Shown here in pieces: positions 1-6,376 of a DNA stretch of 14,306 bases (its first letter is position 1; each line of letters starts with the position of its first letter). The position numbers and the translations under genes were made by a program. The notes under the pieces are model-generated. The model saw only the letters and a program-made list of their open reading frames with translations, did no database searches and was not told the origin of the DNA. The DNA comes from a bacterium (GTDB lineage Bacteria; Desulfobacterota; DSWW01). The DNA is taken from contig JAUWSZ010000011.1 of the NCBI GenBank assembly GCA_030609865.1, positions 1 through 14,306 of the forward strand, read 5' to 3'.

Positions 1-2
1 AT

Positions 3-119
3 GGCAGTAAGGTCGTTCTCCATGTGGACGGAGAGACAAACGTGTCAGGGCAGGCCTCCTTCGGCGCCTTCCACATTCCTCTGAAGAGTATCGCCGGCAT
101 CTCTTTCGAGCAACCATAG
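3..119 (+). CDS. C-terminal 38 residues of an unrecognised protein (5' end outside window)
   Basis: The third frame is open from the window edge to a TAG at 117-119. It encodes a 38-residue tail with alternating hydrophobic and polar residues that look like beta strands, including FGAFHIPLKSIAGISF near the end. This G-x-F-x-IPL-x-x-I-x-x-I-x-F pattern looks like real protein sequence, whereas frame 1 (stop at 82-84) and frame 2 (stop at 8-10) do not. The family cannot be named from so little. It lies on the same strand as the OYE gene, 73 bp upstream of it, so it could be the preceding operon gene or an unrelated neighbour. Confidence 0.5.
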   Translation, partial: GSKVVLHVDGETNVSGQASFGAFHIPLKSIAGISFEQP

Positions 120-192
120 AAGCTGCAACAACAGTGTACAGAACAGTGCAACGAACAAAGTAGGGCAATGGACCAGAGAAAGGGGAAAAATC

Positions 193-1557
193 ATGACTAA
201 GAAGAAAGAAAACAAGTATCCGCACCTCTTGAGCCCTATCAAGATCGGACCCATTGAGCTCAAGAACCGAATTGCGCTGGCGCCGATGAACGAGACCATG
301 TCCGGCGTGGATGGGGAGGCAACCGAGCAGATGCTTTCGTATTTCGCTGCCCGGGCCAAGGGTGGCGCAGGCCTGGTCAGCACCGGGGCTATCATGGGAA
401 CCCGCCTCGCCTCGGAGTTTGTCTGGGGGCGCAACTTGTACTGCTTTCACCAGGGACATCTCCAGGGGTTGGGCATGCTTACGGACCGCATTCACTATTT
501 CGGTGCCACCGCTGCGGCCCAGATGACGATCGGCTTCGGGCGCCAGGGCCATTCCTACGACCATGACAAACTCGCTCCCGCACCCACGGGCGGACTCCCC
601 TATGAGATCGCAGGAGAGAAGGCGCCGAGACACATCGAGGATATCTACAACGTGAGCGAGTATTCACGGTCATTCATGATAGGGCAGATGTGCCGGGAGA
701 TGTCGATCGCCGAGATTCACAGCCAGCAGAAGGAGTTTGCCGCAGGCTGTCAACTGGCCGTGATTGCCGGGTTCGAGGTGATCGAGATACACGCCCCTCA
801 CGGCTACCTGGAGCATCAGTTCCTCTCCCCCCTGAGCAACAAACGAACGGACATGTACGGCGGCGAGTGGAGAAACCGGAAACGGTTCCTGAACGAAGTG
901 GCCGAGCAAATCCGGTACGCCTGCCCCGGGGTGGCCCTGGGTGTGCGCATCAGCGGGGAAGAGCACATGGAAGGCGGGCTCACCGAAGAGGAGATGATCG
1001 ATGTGGCCAGGGACCTGGAAGCCAGGGGCATCGACTACCTGAGTCTCTCGGACGGAGCCGGTTACGAGGAGGGGGGACATCTGATCACCGACATGGACAG
1101 GGCCAAGCACCTGCCCGAGCACGGGGCGGCCTTCAAGAAGGCGCTGAAGGTGCCGGTAACCGTCGCCTCACAGCACGACCCGGTCAAGGCGGAGAAGAAC
1201 ATCGCGGACGGGAAATACGATATCAATGCGCTGGGCCGGCAGCTCTTCTCAGACCCTGAGTATCCGAATAAGGTGATGGAGGGCAGGGAAAAAGAGATCG
1301 TTCGGTGCAAGCGATGCAATACCTGTTTGCTTCGATGCCTGGCCGGTCTGGTACCTGCCTGCCCGGAGAACCCGTGGCTGGGACGGGAGTACGTGATGGA
1401 CGAGTACAACATCGGGGCCTGGCAGCCCCACGAATCACTCCTGCCCGAAGGATTGGTCAGGGTCGGCATGCCCGCGCTGGACCGGCCATGGTGGAAGCGA
1501 GAGATTGAGGTGATGGAGAAGTCCTGGAGGCCTCTGCAGGGCCGCACAAAGCGATAG
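193..1557 (+). CDS. Old-yellow-enzyme family FMN/4Fe-4S oxidoreductase (2,4-dienoyl-CoA reductase N-terminal type)
   Basis: This 454-residue TIM-barrel flavoenzyme opens with the family pattern LLSPIKIGPIELKNRIALAPM (cut here to its key residues: PIKIG at 15-19, LKNRI at 23-27, APM at 30-32). The barrel carries the OYE signature HGYLEHQFLSPLSNKRTD at residues 203-220 with the His200/His203 pair and Tyr205. The C-terminal part has Cys372-x2-Cys375-x2-Cys378-x11-Cys390, a 4Fe-4S motif as in trimethylamine dehydrogenase and FadH. The NAD(P)H-binding domains that make FadH about 670 residues are missing, so an outside electron donor or acceptor is inferred. Known relatives reduce C=C bonds of enoyl-, dienoyl- or aryl-CoA esters. 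The ATG at 193 follows a purine-rich AAAGGGG. It is the first gene of the five-gene + strand cluster; a damaged paralogue lies at 10274-11051. Family certain, substrate unknown. Confidence 0.9.
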   Translation: MTKKKENKYPHLLSPIKIGPIELKNRIALAPMNETMSGVDGEATEQMLSYFAARAKGGAGLVSTGAIMGTRLASEFVWGRNLYCFHQGHLQGLGMLTDRIHYFGATAAAQMTIGFGRQGHSYDHDKLAPAPTGGLPYEIAGEKAPRHIEDIYNVSEYSRSFMIGQMCREMSIAEIHSQQKEFAAGCQLAVIAGFEVIEIHAPHGYLEHQFLSPLSNKRTDMYGGEWRNRKRFLNEVAEQIRYACPGVALGVRISGEEHMEGGLTEEEMIDVARDLEARGIDYLSLSDGAGYEEGGHLITDMDRAKHLPEHGAAFKKALKVPVTVASQHDPVKAEKNIADGKYDINALGRQLFSDPEYPNKVMEGREKEIVRCKRCNTCLLRCLAGLVPACPENPWLGREYVMDEYNIGAWQPHESLLPEGLVRVGMPALDRPWWKREIEVMEKSWRPLQGRTKR

Positions 1558-1593
1558 GAAGAGCGTGCTTTGAATGCGTTGTGATGTGTGAGA

Positions 1594-1600
1594 AGGAGGG
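1594..1600 (+). promoter_or_regulatory. Ribosome binding site deciding the thiolase start
   Basis: AGGAGGG sits 5 nt before the ATG at 1606, while the in-frame GTG at 1588 lies upstream of this site and has no Shine-Dalgarno of its own. The ATG also begins the conserved N-terminus (residues SKGEFAVIGTGEVP). Confidence 0.75.
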
Positions 1601-1605
1601 TTGTG

Positions 1606-2796
1606 ATGAGCAAAGGAGAGTTTGCAGTGATTGGCACGGGCGAGGTCCCGTGCGGGAACTACCCGGAGCGTACGGAGTTCGAGATCGCCTACACCGTGTC
1701 CAGGATGGCGATCCGGAACGCGGGGATCGACAAAGAGCAGATCGGGGCCGTGCTGGGCGCGGCCCACATCATGGGGAGCGAGTACAACACGGAGGTCGTC
1801 TTCGGAAGGCTGCCCGAGGCGATCGGTCTCCGGAACTGCCAGGTCACCGGACAAACGGTGTCCGGAGGGGCTTCCAGCCATTCCATCCGCAGGACAGCGG
1901 AAGGCATCCTCCGGGCGGGTGAGGCTGACTATGTGCTCATCGTTCATGCCCAGCGATTCTCCCAGTTCGCCGTGAACGAGCAGGCCCAATATTTCGCCAT
2001 TGCCGGGTCGGACCTGGAATTCGAGGTTCCCTACGGGATGACCTACAACGCACTGGCGGCGATGGTCACCCAGGGATATATGACCCAGACAGGCACGACC
2101 ATGGAACAGGTCGCTTCGGTGGTGGTGGCATGCAACCGATGGGCAAGACTCCAGGAGAACGCCATGTTCCGGAACAAAGAACTTACCCTCGAGAAGGTCC
2201 TGGGGGGCCGGATGGTGGCGTACCCGCTCACGGCATACATGTGCAACGTCCTGGCGGATGGCGGCTCTGCCTATGTGATGACGACCGCGGAGAACGCAAA
2301 GAAGGTGTGTGACAAGCCGGTGTACATCCTCGGGGAGGGCTCGGACTACTCCCATCGTTCGATCACCAAGGCCAAGGCTAGGAATCTCTCGGATATGGGA
2401 ACATATCTCGCTCCCATAGCGCAGAAGGCGTACGACGAGGCAGGCCTCGGGCCGTCGGACATGGATATATACGAGGTGTACGGGTCTTATCCGGGCGTAA
2501 ACCTGATCGTCATGGATGCGCTCGGCATCTGCGAACCGGGCCGTTCCGGGGCGTTGGTCGAGTCAGGAGAGACGAGTCCGGGCGGGAAGTACCCTTGTTC
2601 TACGAACGGGGAGTCTCTGGGCATGGGCCACACAGGGACCGGCTGCGGGTTTGCCATCTTCGTGGAGGGCGTGCGCCAGCTCCAGGGCAAGGCGGGTAAG
2701 GCTCAGGTGCCCAATGCCCGGTTCCTGATCGACAACTGCGGGGGCGGAGCCTTTATGGATTGTCATTTCACGGTCATGGGCAATGAAATCCCTTGA
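1606..2796 (+). CDS. SCP-x/Ltp2-type thiolase-fold protein, probably an acyl-CoA C-C lyase or non-canonical thiolase
   Basis: The 396-residue protein has the thiolase fold of the 'lipid-transfer protein/acetyl-CoA acetyltransferase' branch. It keeps the late His of the GHP loop (residues 341-346, GHTGTG) and the C-terminal CGGG block (Cys378). The position of the nucleophilic Cys, normally CASG or CATG, reads SGGASSHS (86-93) and has no Cys. The usual EHDxF-like histidine segment reads YEVYGSYP (289-296), with Tyr instead of His. In known systems this branch works as a complex with a DUF35 protein: BbsA/BbsB cleaves benzoylsuccinyl-CoA and Ltp2/ChsH2 performs a retro-aldol cleavage in steroid degradation. 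The DUF35 gene directly follows after 86 bp, so a heteromeric complex is expected. Loss of Cys and gain of Tyr favour aldolase-like over thiolytic chemistry; that part is inference. Confidence 0.85.
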   Translation: MSKGEFAVIGTGEVPCGNYPERTEFEIAYTVSRMAIRNAGIDKEQIGAVLGAAHIMGSEYNTEVVFGRLPEAIGLRNCQVTGQTVSGGASSHSIRRTAEGILRAGEADYVLIVHAQRFSQFAVNEQAQYFAIAGSDLEFEVPYGMTYNALAAMVTQGYMTQTGTTMEQVASVVVACNRWARLQENAMFRNKELTLEKVLGGRMVAYPLTAYMCNVLADGGSAYVMTTAENAKKVCDKPVYILGEGSDYSHRSITKAKARNLSDMGTYLAPIAQKAYDEAGLGPSDMDIYEVYGSYPGVNLIVMDALGICEPGRSGALVESGETSPGGKYPCSTNGESLGMGHTGTGCGFAIFVEGVRQLQGKAGKAQVPNARFLIDNCGGGAFMDCHFTVMGNEIP

Positions 2797-2811
2797 GGCG
2801 GCTGAGCCGCC
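2797..2811 (+). other. Hairpin immediately after the thiolase stop codon
   Basis: GGCGGC TGA GCCGCC is a perfect 6-bp GC stem with a 3-nt loop, starting at the base after the TGA stop. It is followed by AGGAAAAAGG, not a T-run, so it is not a convincing rho-independent terminator. It may stabilise the 3' end of the upstream message or tune DUF35 expression. A short direct repeat (AAAGGCGAAAG, twice) follows within the same gap. Confidence 0.45.
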
Positions 2812-2882
2812 AGGAAAAAGGCGAAAGGGCAAAGGCGAAAGAAAATGAGCTTTCCCGCTCGCGGTCTGGATGAAGGAGAAAG

Positions 2883-3338
2883 ATGATGAATATCGAAGAA
2901 ATAAAGGAACTTCTCGGCTTGACGGATGAAGATTTGAAGAAGCCCTTGCCGAAGCCCACGAAATGGTCCCAGCCTTACTGGGACGCGGCAAAGAAACACA
3001 AGCTTGTGTTCAAGAAGTGCACGAAATGCGGCCACATCGACCATCCGCCCTATCTCTACTGTACCGAGTGTCACGAGGATGACCACGAGTGGATCGAGTC
3101 CTCGGGCAAGGGGATTCTGAATGCCTACGCGGTGAACCATTTCGGGGTACCGTTCCCGTTTTGGCAGGACCTGCCGTACGTGACGGCGATGGTGGATGTG
3201 GAGGAAGGCCCGCGGATGATCACGAACATCGTAGAGTGTGAGCCGGAACGACTCAAGAACGGGATGGAGCTTGAAGTGGTCTTCCAGGAAAGAACACCCG
3301 AGTTTACGCTTCCGCAGTTCCGGCCCGTGAAGAAGTAA
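2883..3338 (+). CDS. DUF35 zinc-ribbon/OB-fold protein, partner of the thiolase-like enzyme
   Basis: The 151-residue protein has the family layout. An N-terminal helix (residues 4-40, with WSQPYWDAAKKHKL) is followed by a rubredoxin-like zinc ribbon Cys46-x2-Cys49-x10-Cys60-x2-Cys63 and then an OB-fold (about 68-150) with the strand pattern GKGILNAYAVNH and a hydrophobic stretch ending in PRMITNIVECEP. Family members such as BbsA and the ChsH2 DUF35 domain bind SCP-x-type thiolases or aldolases and help hold the CoA substrate; they have no catalytic activity of their own that is known. The start is ATGATG at 2883/2886 behind GAAGGAGAA; either Met is possible. Placement directly downstream of the thiolase-like gene is the standard arrangement, so assignment as its subunit is strong. 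Confidence 0.9.
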   Translation: MMNIEEIKELLGLTDEDLKKPLPKPTKWSQPYWDAAKKHKLVFKKCTKCGHIDHPPYLYCTECHEDDHEWIESSGKGILNAYAVNHFGVPFPFWQDLPYVTAMVDVEEGPRMITNIVECEPERLKNGMELEVVFQERTPEFTLPQFRPVKK

Positions 3339-3344
3339 GAGAAA

Positions 3345-3446
3345 GGTATTAGCCGTTAGCAATTAGGTATTAGCTCCCCGCCAATCCCTCCCGAAAGAAC
3401 GCCAACCGAGGGGAGCGGGGTGGGCTAATACCTAACACCTAATACC
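3345..3446. repeat. Large imperfect intergenic palindrome (REP/MITE-like)
   Basis: The gap between the DUF35 and acyl-CoA dehydrogenase genes is filled by a palindrome. TTAGGTATTAGC (3363-3374) is exactly complementary to GCTAATACCTAA (3424-3435), and an outer pair GGTATTAGC (3345-3353) and CCTAATACC (3438-3446) matches at 8 of 9 positions. Inside the arms, CCCCGC and GCGGGG add further pairing. Each arm thus carries two copies of the GGTATTAG unit. It could fold into a long cruciform or mRNA stem between the two genes. It may be a short non-autonomous element; no terminator T-run is present. Confidence 0.6.
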
Positions 3447-3476
3447 TAAAAGCTTGTGAGACAAAGGGAGAAAAAG

Positions 3477-4640
3477 ATGGATTTCAGCCTGACAGACGAG
3501 CAGCGGATGATGCGGGACGCGATGGAGAAGTTCTGCAAGAATGAGCTGAACAAGGAGTACGTCAAATGGATGGACGAGAACGTGGACTTCCCCCCGGAAG
3601 AGCTGTGGAACAAGTTCATTGACATGGGCATGTTCAGGGGAAACATCCCGGTCGAATATGGGGGGGATGGTCTGGGCCACGTGGATCTTATGGTCTCCTT
3701 CGAGCCGGTCTGCAAGGCCTCCATGTCCGTCGCCCTGGCCGTGGGCACAACAACCGGGTTCGGGACGCGGTTCATCGCGGACATGGGCAACGAAGAACAG
3801 AAGAAGGAGTATCTGCCCCAACTGGCCGATGGCAAGCTCAAGATGTGCATGGCCCTGACAGAGCCGGGGGGAGGAACAGACATCCTGGGAGCCTTGAAGA
3901 CCTTCGCTCAGGACAAGGGGGACCGATGGGTGATCAACGGGCAGAAAATGTTCATCACTGGGGCTCACGTGTCGGACTACTTGATCACCATCTGCAAAAC
4001 CGAAAAGGATGCCAAGCCGAGCCGTTCATTGAGCGTGTTTCTGGTACCCGGCAATGCAAAGGGAATCACGATCAACAAGGTACAGAAGATAAGTTGCCAT
4101 CACTGCGACTCTGTGGAGGTCGTCTTTGAAGACGTGGAGATTCCCAAGGAGAACCTCCTGGGCACCCGCGGAAACGGATGGTACGAGAGCCTCTCCGTGC
4201 TCAACCCGGAGAGAATTGGGGTTGCCATGATGGGCGTAGGGCTGATCGCAGCGGCGTACGAAGACGCCTTCCAGTATGTGCAGGAGAGGGAAGCCTTTGG
4301 AGGCCCGATTGGACGGTTTCAGATCCTCCAGCACTACCTGGCGGACATGTACATCAATCTGGAGAATTCGAGGAACCTGACCTACAAAGCGGCATGGCTC
4401 TGCGACCAGGGGCTGCCCTACCACATGGAGGCCACCATGGCCAAGCTCGTCGCCGCCGACGGGGCCTTGCACGCTACCACACACGGGGCGGAGATCCTCG
4501 GTGGATACGGCATTTGCAACGAATATTCGATGCAAAGATACCTCCGGGATTCCCTACAGATTCAATTCTCGCCTATCTCGAACGAGATGAGCCGGAACAT
4601 GCTGATGCAGTTCCAGGGCCTGCCGAAATCCTGGTCCTAG
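3477..4640 (+). CDS. Acyl-CoA dehydrogenase with atypical catalytic-base position
   Basis: This 387-residue FAD enzyme shows both family signatures: MALTEPGGGTDILG (residues 125-138) and the C-terminal FGGPIGRFQ with LADM (274-291), plus the Q/AEILGGYG region (338-345) and R354/R357-D358. It would oxidise an acyl-CoA to the 2-enoyl-CoA and pass electrons to ETF, or run the reverse direction with a suitable donor. Aligned by eye with short- and medium-chain enzymes, the catalytic Glu of the I-Y-E-G-T motif is replaced by Pro366 (QIQFSPISNE). Glu245 in NPERIG lies where isovaleryl- and long-chain acyl-CoA dehydrogenases place their base, so it may serve instead. I chose the ATG at 3477 because GGGAG precedes it by 6 nt; a GTG at 3456 has no such site. 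It ends with TAG. Substrate unknown. Confidence 0.9.
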   Translation: MDFSLTDEQRMMRDAMEKFCKNELNKEYVKWMDENVDFPPEELWNKFIDMGMFRGNIPVEYGGDGLGHVDLMVSFEPVCKASMSVALAVGTTTGFGTRFIADMGNEEQKKEYLPQLADGKLKMCMALTEPGGGTDILGALKTFAQDKGDRWVINGQKMFITGAHVSDYLITICKTEKDAKPSRSLSVFLVPGNAKGITINKVQKISCHHCDSVEVVFEDVEIPKENLLGTRGNGWYESLSVLNPERIGVAMMGVGLIAAAYEDAFQYVQEREAFGGPIGRFQILQHYLADMYINLENSRNLTYKAAWLCDQGLPYHMEATMAKLVAADGALHATTHGAEILGGYGICNEYSMQRYLRDSLQIQFSPISNEMSRNMLMQFQGLPKSWS

Positions 4641-4668
4641 CGTCATGCCTGCGCATGCGGGAATCCAG
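4641..4668. repeat. Degenerate REP-like element
   Basis: The sequence directly after the dehydrogenase stop reads CGTCATGCCTGC, then GCAT, then GCGGGAATCCAG. It resembles the widespread bacterial intergenic palindrome CGTCATTCCCGC...GCGGGAATCCAG. The left arm differs from the ideal at two positions, so the stem is imperfect. It is recognised from memory of that consensus, not from copies within the window. Confidence 0.5.
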
Positions 4669-4714
4669 ACCTTGCACTGTGGCACGACAATCAAAAGAAG
4701 CGAGGAGTCAGAAG

Positions 4715-5764
4715 ATGACCACAGCATTCGAGAAGGACGACTATTTCAAGATCGATCCGGAGCCCCATCTCATCGGAGACCTGGAGCATATCAACCACTT
4801 CCCGGGGGTGCAGATGTGGTGGAAGGCCATTGACATGATCAAGCGGCCTCTGATGTTCGGGACCCCGCCCGATGCGATGGTTGGTATGGAGGCCTGGGAG
4901 ATGGAGAAGAGCGGGGACCCGAACGACCTCCTTCGTGCCATGGACAAGTACGGGGTGGACATCGCCTGTCTCCTTCCTGAATCGATGATGGACACGACCG
5001 GGTTCACGAGCCGATGGGTGTCCAATGGAGAAATGGCAAAGGTGGTGGAATCCAACCCGGATCGGTTCATGCTGCAGCCGAACGTTTCTCCGGTTAAGCA
5101 CAAGGGAGTGGACAACACGATATGGGAAATGGAGTACTGGGTGAAGGAGAGAGGGGCCAAGATCTTCAAGTTCTATCCGCCCGAGGACACCTATATCAAT
5201 GACCCGGACATCTGGCCCTTCTACGAGAAGGCCCAGGAGCTGGAAATCGTCCTCGATATCCATACCGGGTTCTGCTGGGTTCCTCCCGGAAAGAGCAAGT
5301 ATGCCCTGCCGATCCTGCTGGACGATGTGGCCAGGGATTTCCCGGATCTGAAGATAAATGCCTTCCACATGGGCTACCCCTACTGTGACGACCTCAACAT
5401 GATCGCCATGGGCCATCCCAATGTGTACGTATGCTTGAGTCTGCTCGTTCCCTGGGCCGCCAGCGCGCCACGCAAGTTCGCCAAGATCATCGGAGAGGCA
5501 TTGAGGTGGGTCGGCCCGGACAAGATCATATGGGGCACGGATTACGCCGGATTCGGCGCTCAGGTGGGGGCGGCCGTGAAGGGGATGAGGCAGTTCCAGA
5601 TCCCGGAAGACATGCAGGAGGCGTACGGGTTTCCTGCCATCACGGACGAAGACAGGCGGAAGATCTTCGGAGAGAACCTGGCCAAGCTCCTGGGCGTGAA
5701 CACGAAGAAGAGGAGAATCGGCGGTTCCCAGAAGACCCGCAAAGGGGGCCGAAAACCCAAATAG
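4715..5764 (+). CDS. Amidohydrolase-2 family metal-dependent hydrolase/decarboxylase
   Basis: The 349-residue protein fits the amidohydrolase-2 TIM barrel (ACMSD/gamma-resorcylate decarboxylase group). Likely metal and active-site residues are Glu16-Pro-His18 (FKIDPEPHLI), His183 (LDIHTGF), His218 (NAFHMGYPY) and Asp276 (IIWGTDYAG). These match the first-strand E-x-H, the strand-5 and strand-6 histidines and the strand-8 Asp of the family. The HP...GKIIWGTD-like end of the barrel is followed by a short helical region and a very basic tail (KKRRIGGSQKTRKGGRKPK). Relatives decarboxylate, or hydrolyse C-N, C-O or C-C bonds. Next to a C-C lyase pair and an acyl-CoA dehydrogenase, a decarboxylation or ring/lactone-opening step is plausible but only inferred. 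The start is the ATG at 4715, after GAGGAG at 4703-4707 region; the frame is open far upstream but overlaps the dehydrogenase gene. It ends in TAG, 6 bp from the converging activase stop. Confidence 0.85.
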   Translation: MTTAFEKDDYFKIDPEPHLIGDLEHINHFPGVQMWWKAIDMIKRPLMFGTPPDAMVGMEAWEMEKSGDPNDLLRAMDKYGVDIACLLPESMMDTTGFTSRWVSNGEMAKVVESNPDRFMLQPNVSPVKHKGVDNTIWEMEYWVKERGAKIFKFYPPEDTYINDPDIWPFYEKAQELEIVLDIHTGFCWVPPGKSKYALPILLDDVARDFPDLKINAFHMGYPYCDDLNMIAMGHPNVYVCLSLLVPWAASAPRKFAKIIGEALRWVGPDKIIWGTDYAGFGAQVGAAVKGMRQFQIPEDMQEAYGFPAITDEDRRKIFGENLAKLLGVNTKKRRIGGSQKTRKGGRKPK

Positions 5765-5770
5765 CGGGGG

Positions 5771-6373
5771 TCAGAATCTCTTTGACGCAGGAGGGTCCGC
5801 CTTGTTCTTCTTCTCGCGCATCCTCTTCGCCTGGACGGCCACATTCTCGAGAAGCCTGAGCTGGCCGGCAGAGAGCCAGGGGCCTTCACAATCGATGGCC
5901 ACGTAGGGCATGTCACTCGCATTGGCCAACGGCCGGATGACTGCCTGCGCATTCATGGCCGGCTGACAGTTGAAAGAACCAAGATTGACCAACCCGTCAT
6001 AAAGACCGCTCTTCACGGAACAGACGAATCTGCCCGTGGTTACCGTCGTTTCCGTGAATCCCAGGAAGGAGGCATATTTGTGCCCCTCCTCGGCGATGTC
6101 CAGAAAGGGAATCGGTTCGTCGAACATCAGGCCTGACGCTTCCATGATGCTCTTGAATCGCTTTTCAACCGATGTGACGAGGGTCACGCTGAATCTCGAC
6201 TGCCGAAACTTGAGGGCCTCTTCCCTGTTGGTCTTCGGAGGTCTGTGAGCAAATTGCTCCTTTGGAGTGATCAGACCGTGCCGGAAGCCGTACCGGACGA
6301 CCGTTTCCGCTGCGAGCCAGCACAGGCTTTCCGAATAGGGGACGAGTTTCGGGATAATGCCCTGCTCGAGGAC
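5771..6373 (-). pseudogene. C-terminal remnant of the CoA activase, cut off by an in-frame TAG
   Basis: These 200 codons stay open in exactly the frame of the upstream activase (6376 minus 6187 is 189, a multiple of 3). They begin VLEQGIIPKLVPYSESLCW and contain the family's conserved C-terminal HgdB/BcrC-like block: FVCSVKSGLYDGLVNLG, SFNCQPAMNAQAVI, then DMPYVAIDCEGP and a final helix ending in KKNKADPPASKRF. The cysteines in the first two motifs are probable cluster or structural ligands. The only in-frame start in this piece is a GTG at 6185-6187, without a Shine-Dalgarno, so separate translation is doubtful. It ends in TGA at 5771-5773. Either it is lost from the protein, or the TAG is read through. 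Confidence 0.75.
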
Positions 6374-6376
6374 CTA
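6374..6376 (-). other. In-frame amber codon (codon 1243) inside the activase frame
   Basis: CTA on the + strand is TAG on the coding strand, between LCVHDPVTD and VLEQGIIPK. Homologues, as remembered, read like DxPVxDYFxEQGI at this point, so an aromatic codon (TAC or TAT, one base away) is the likely ancestor. TAG also ends three neighbouring genes (1555-1557, 4638-4640, 5762-5764), so it is an ordinary stop in this genome. Confidence 0.85.

Noticed and set aside
1435..2355. 306-codon minus-strand frame
   Set aside because: It is antisense to the end of the OYE gene and the first two-thirds of the thiolase-like gene, with no domain and no ribosome site. It is a shadow.
2797..2811. Rho-independent terminator after the thiolase-like gene
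   Set aside because: The stem is good, but it is followed by AGGAAAAAGG on the coding strand without a T-run, and the DUF35 partner gene directly follows.
4178..4714. Upstream extension of the amidohydrolase frame
   Set aside because: It overlaps the acyl-CoA dehydrogenase in another frame and has no family similarity. The ATG at 4715 with GAGGAG upstream begins the recognisable protein.
6374..6376. Pyrrolysine codon as the preferred reading of the in-frame TAG
   Set aside because: TAG is the ordinary terminal stop of three genes in this window, no methylamine methyltransferase or pyl gene is present, and a Tyr-to-stop change is one base away. It is kept only as a testable alternative.
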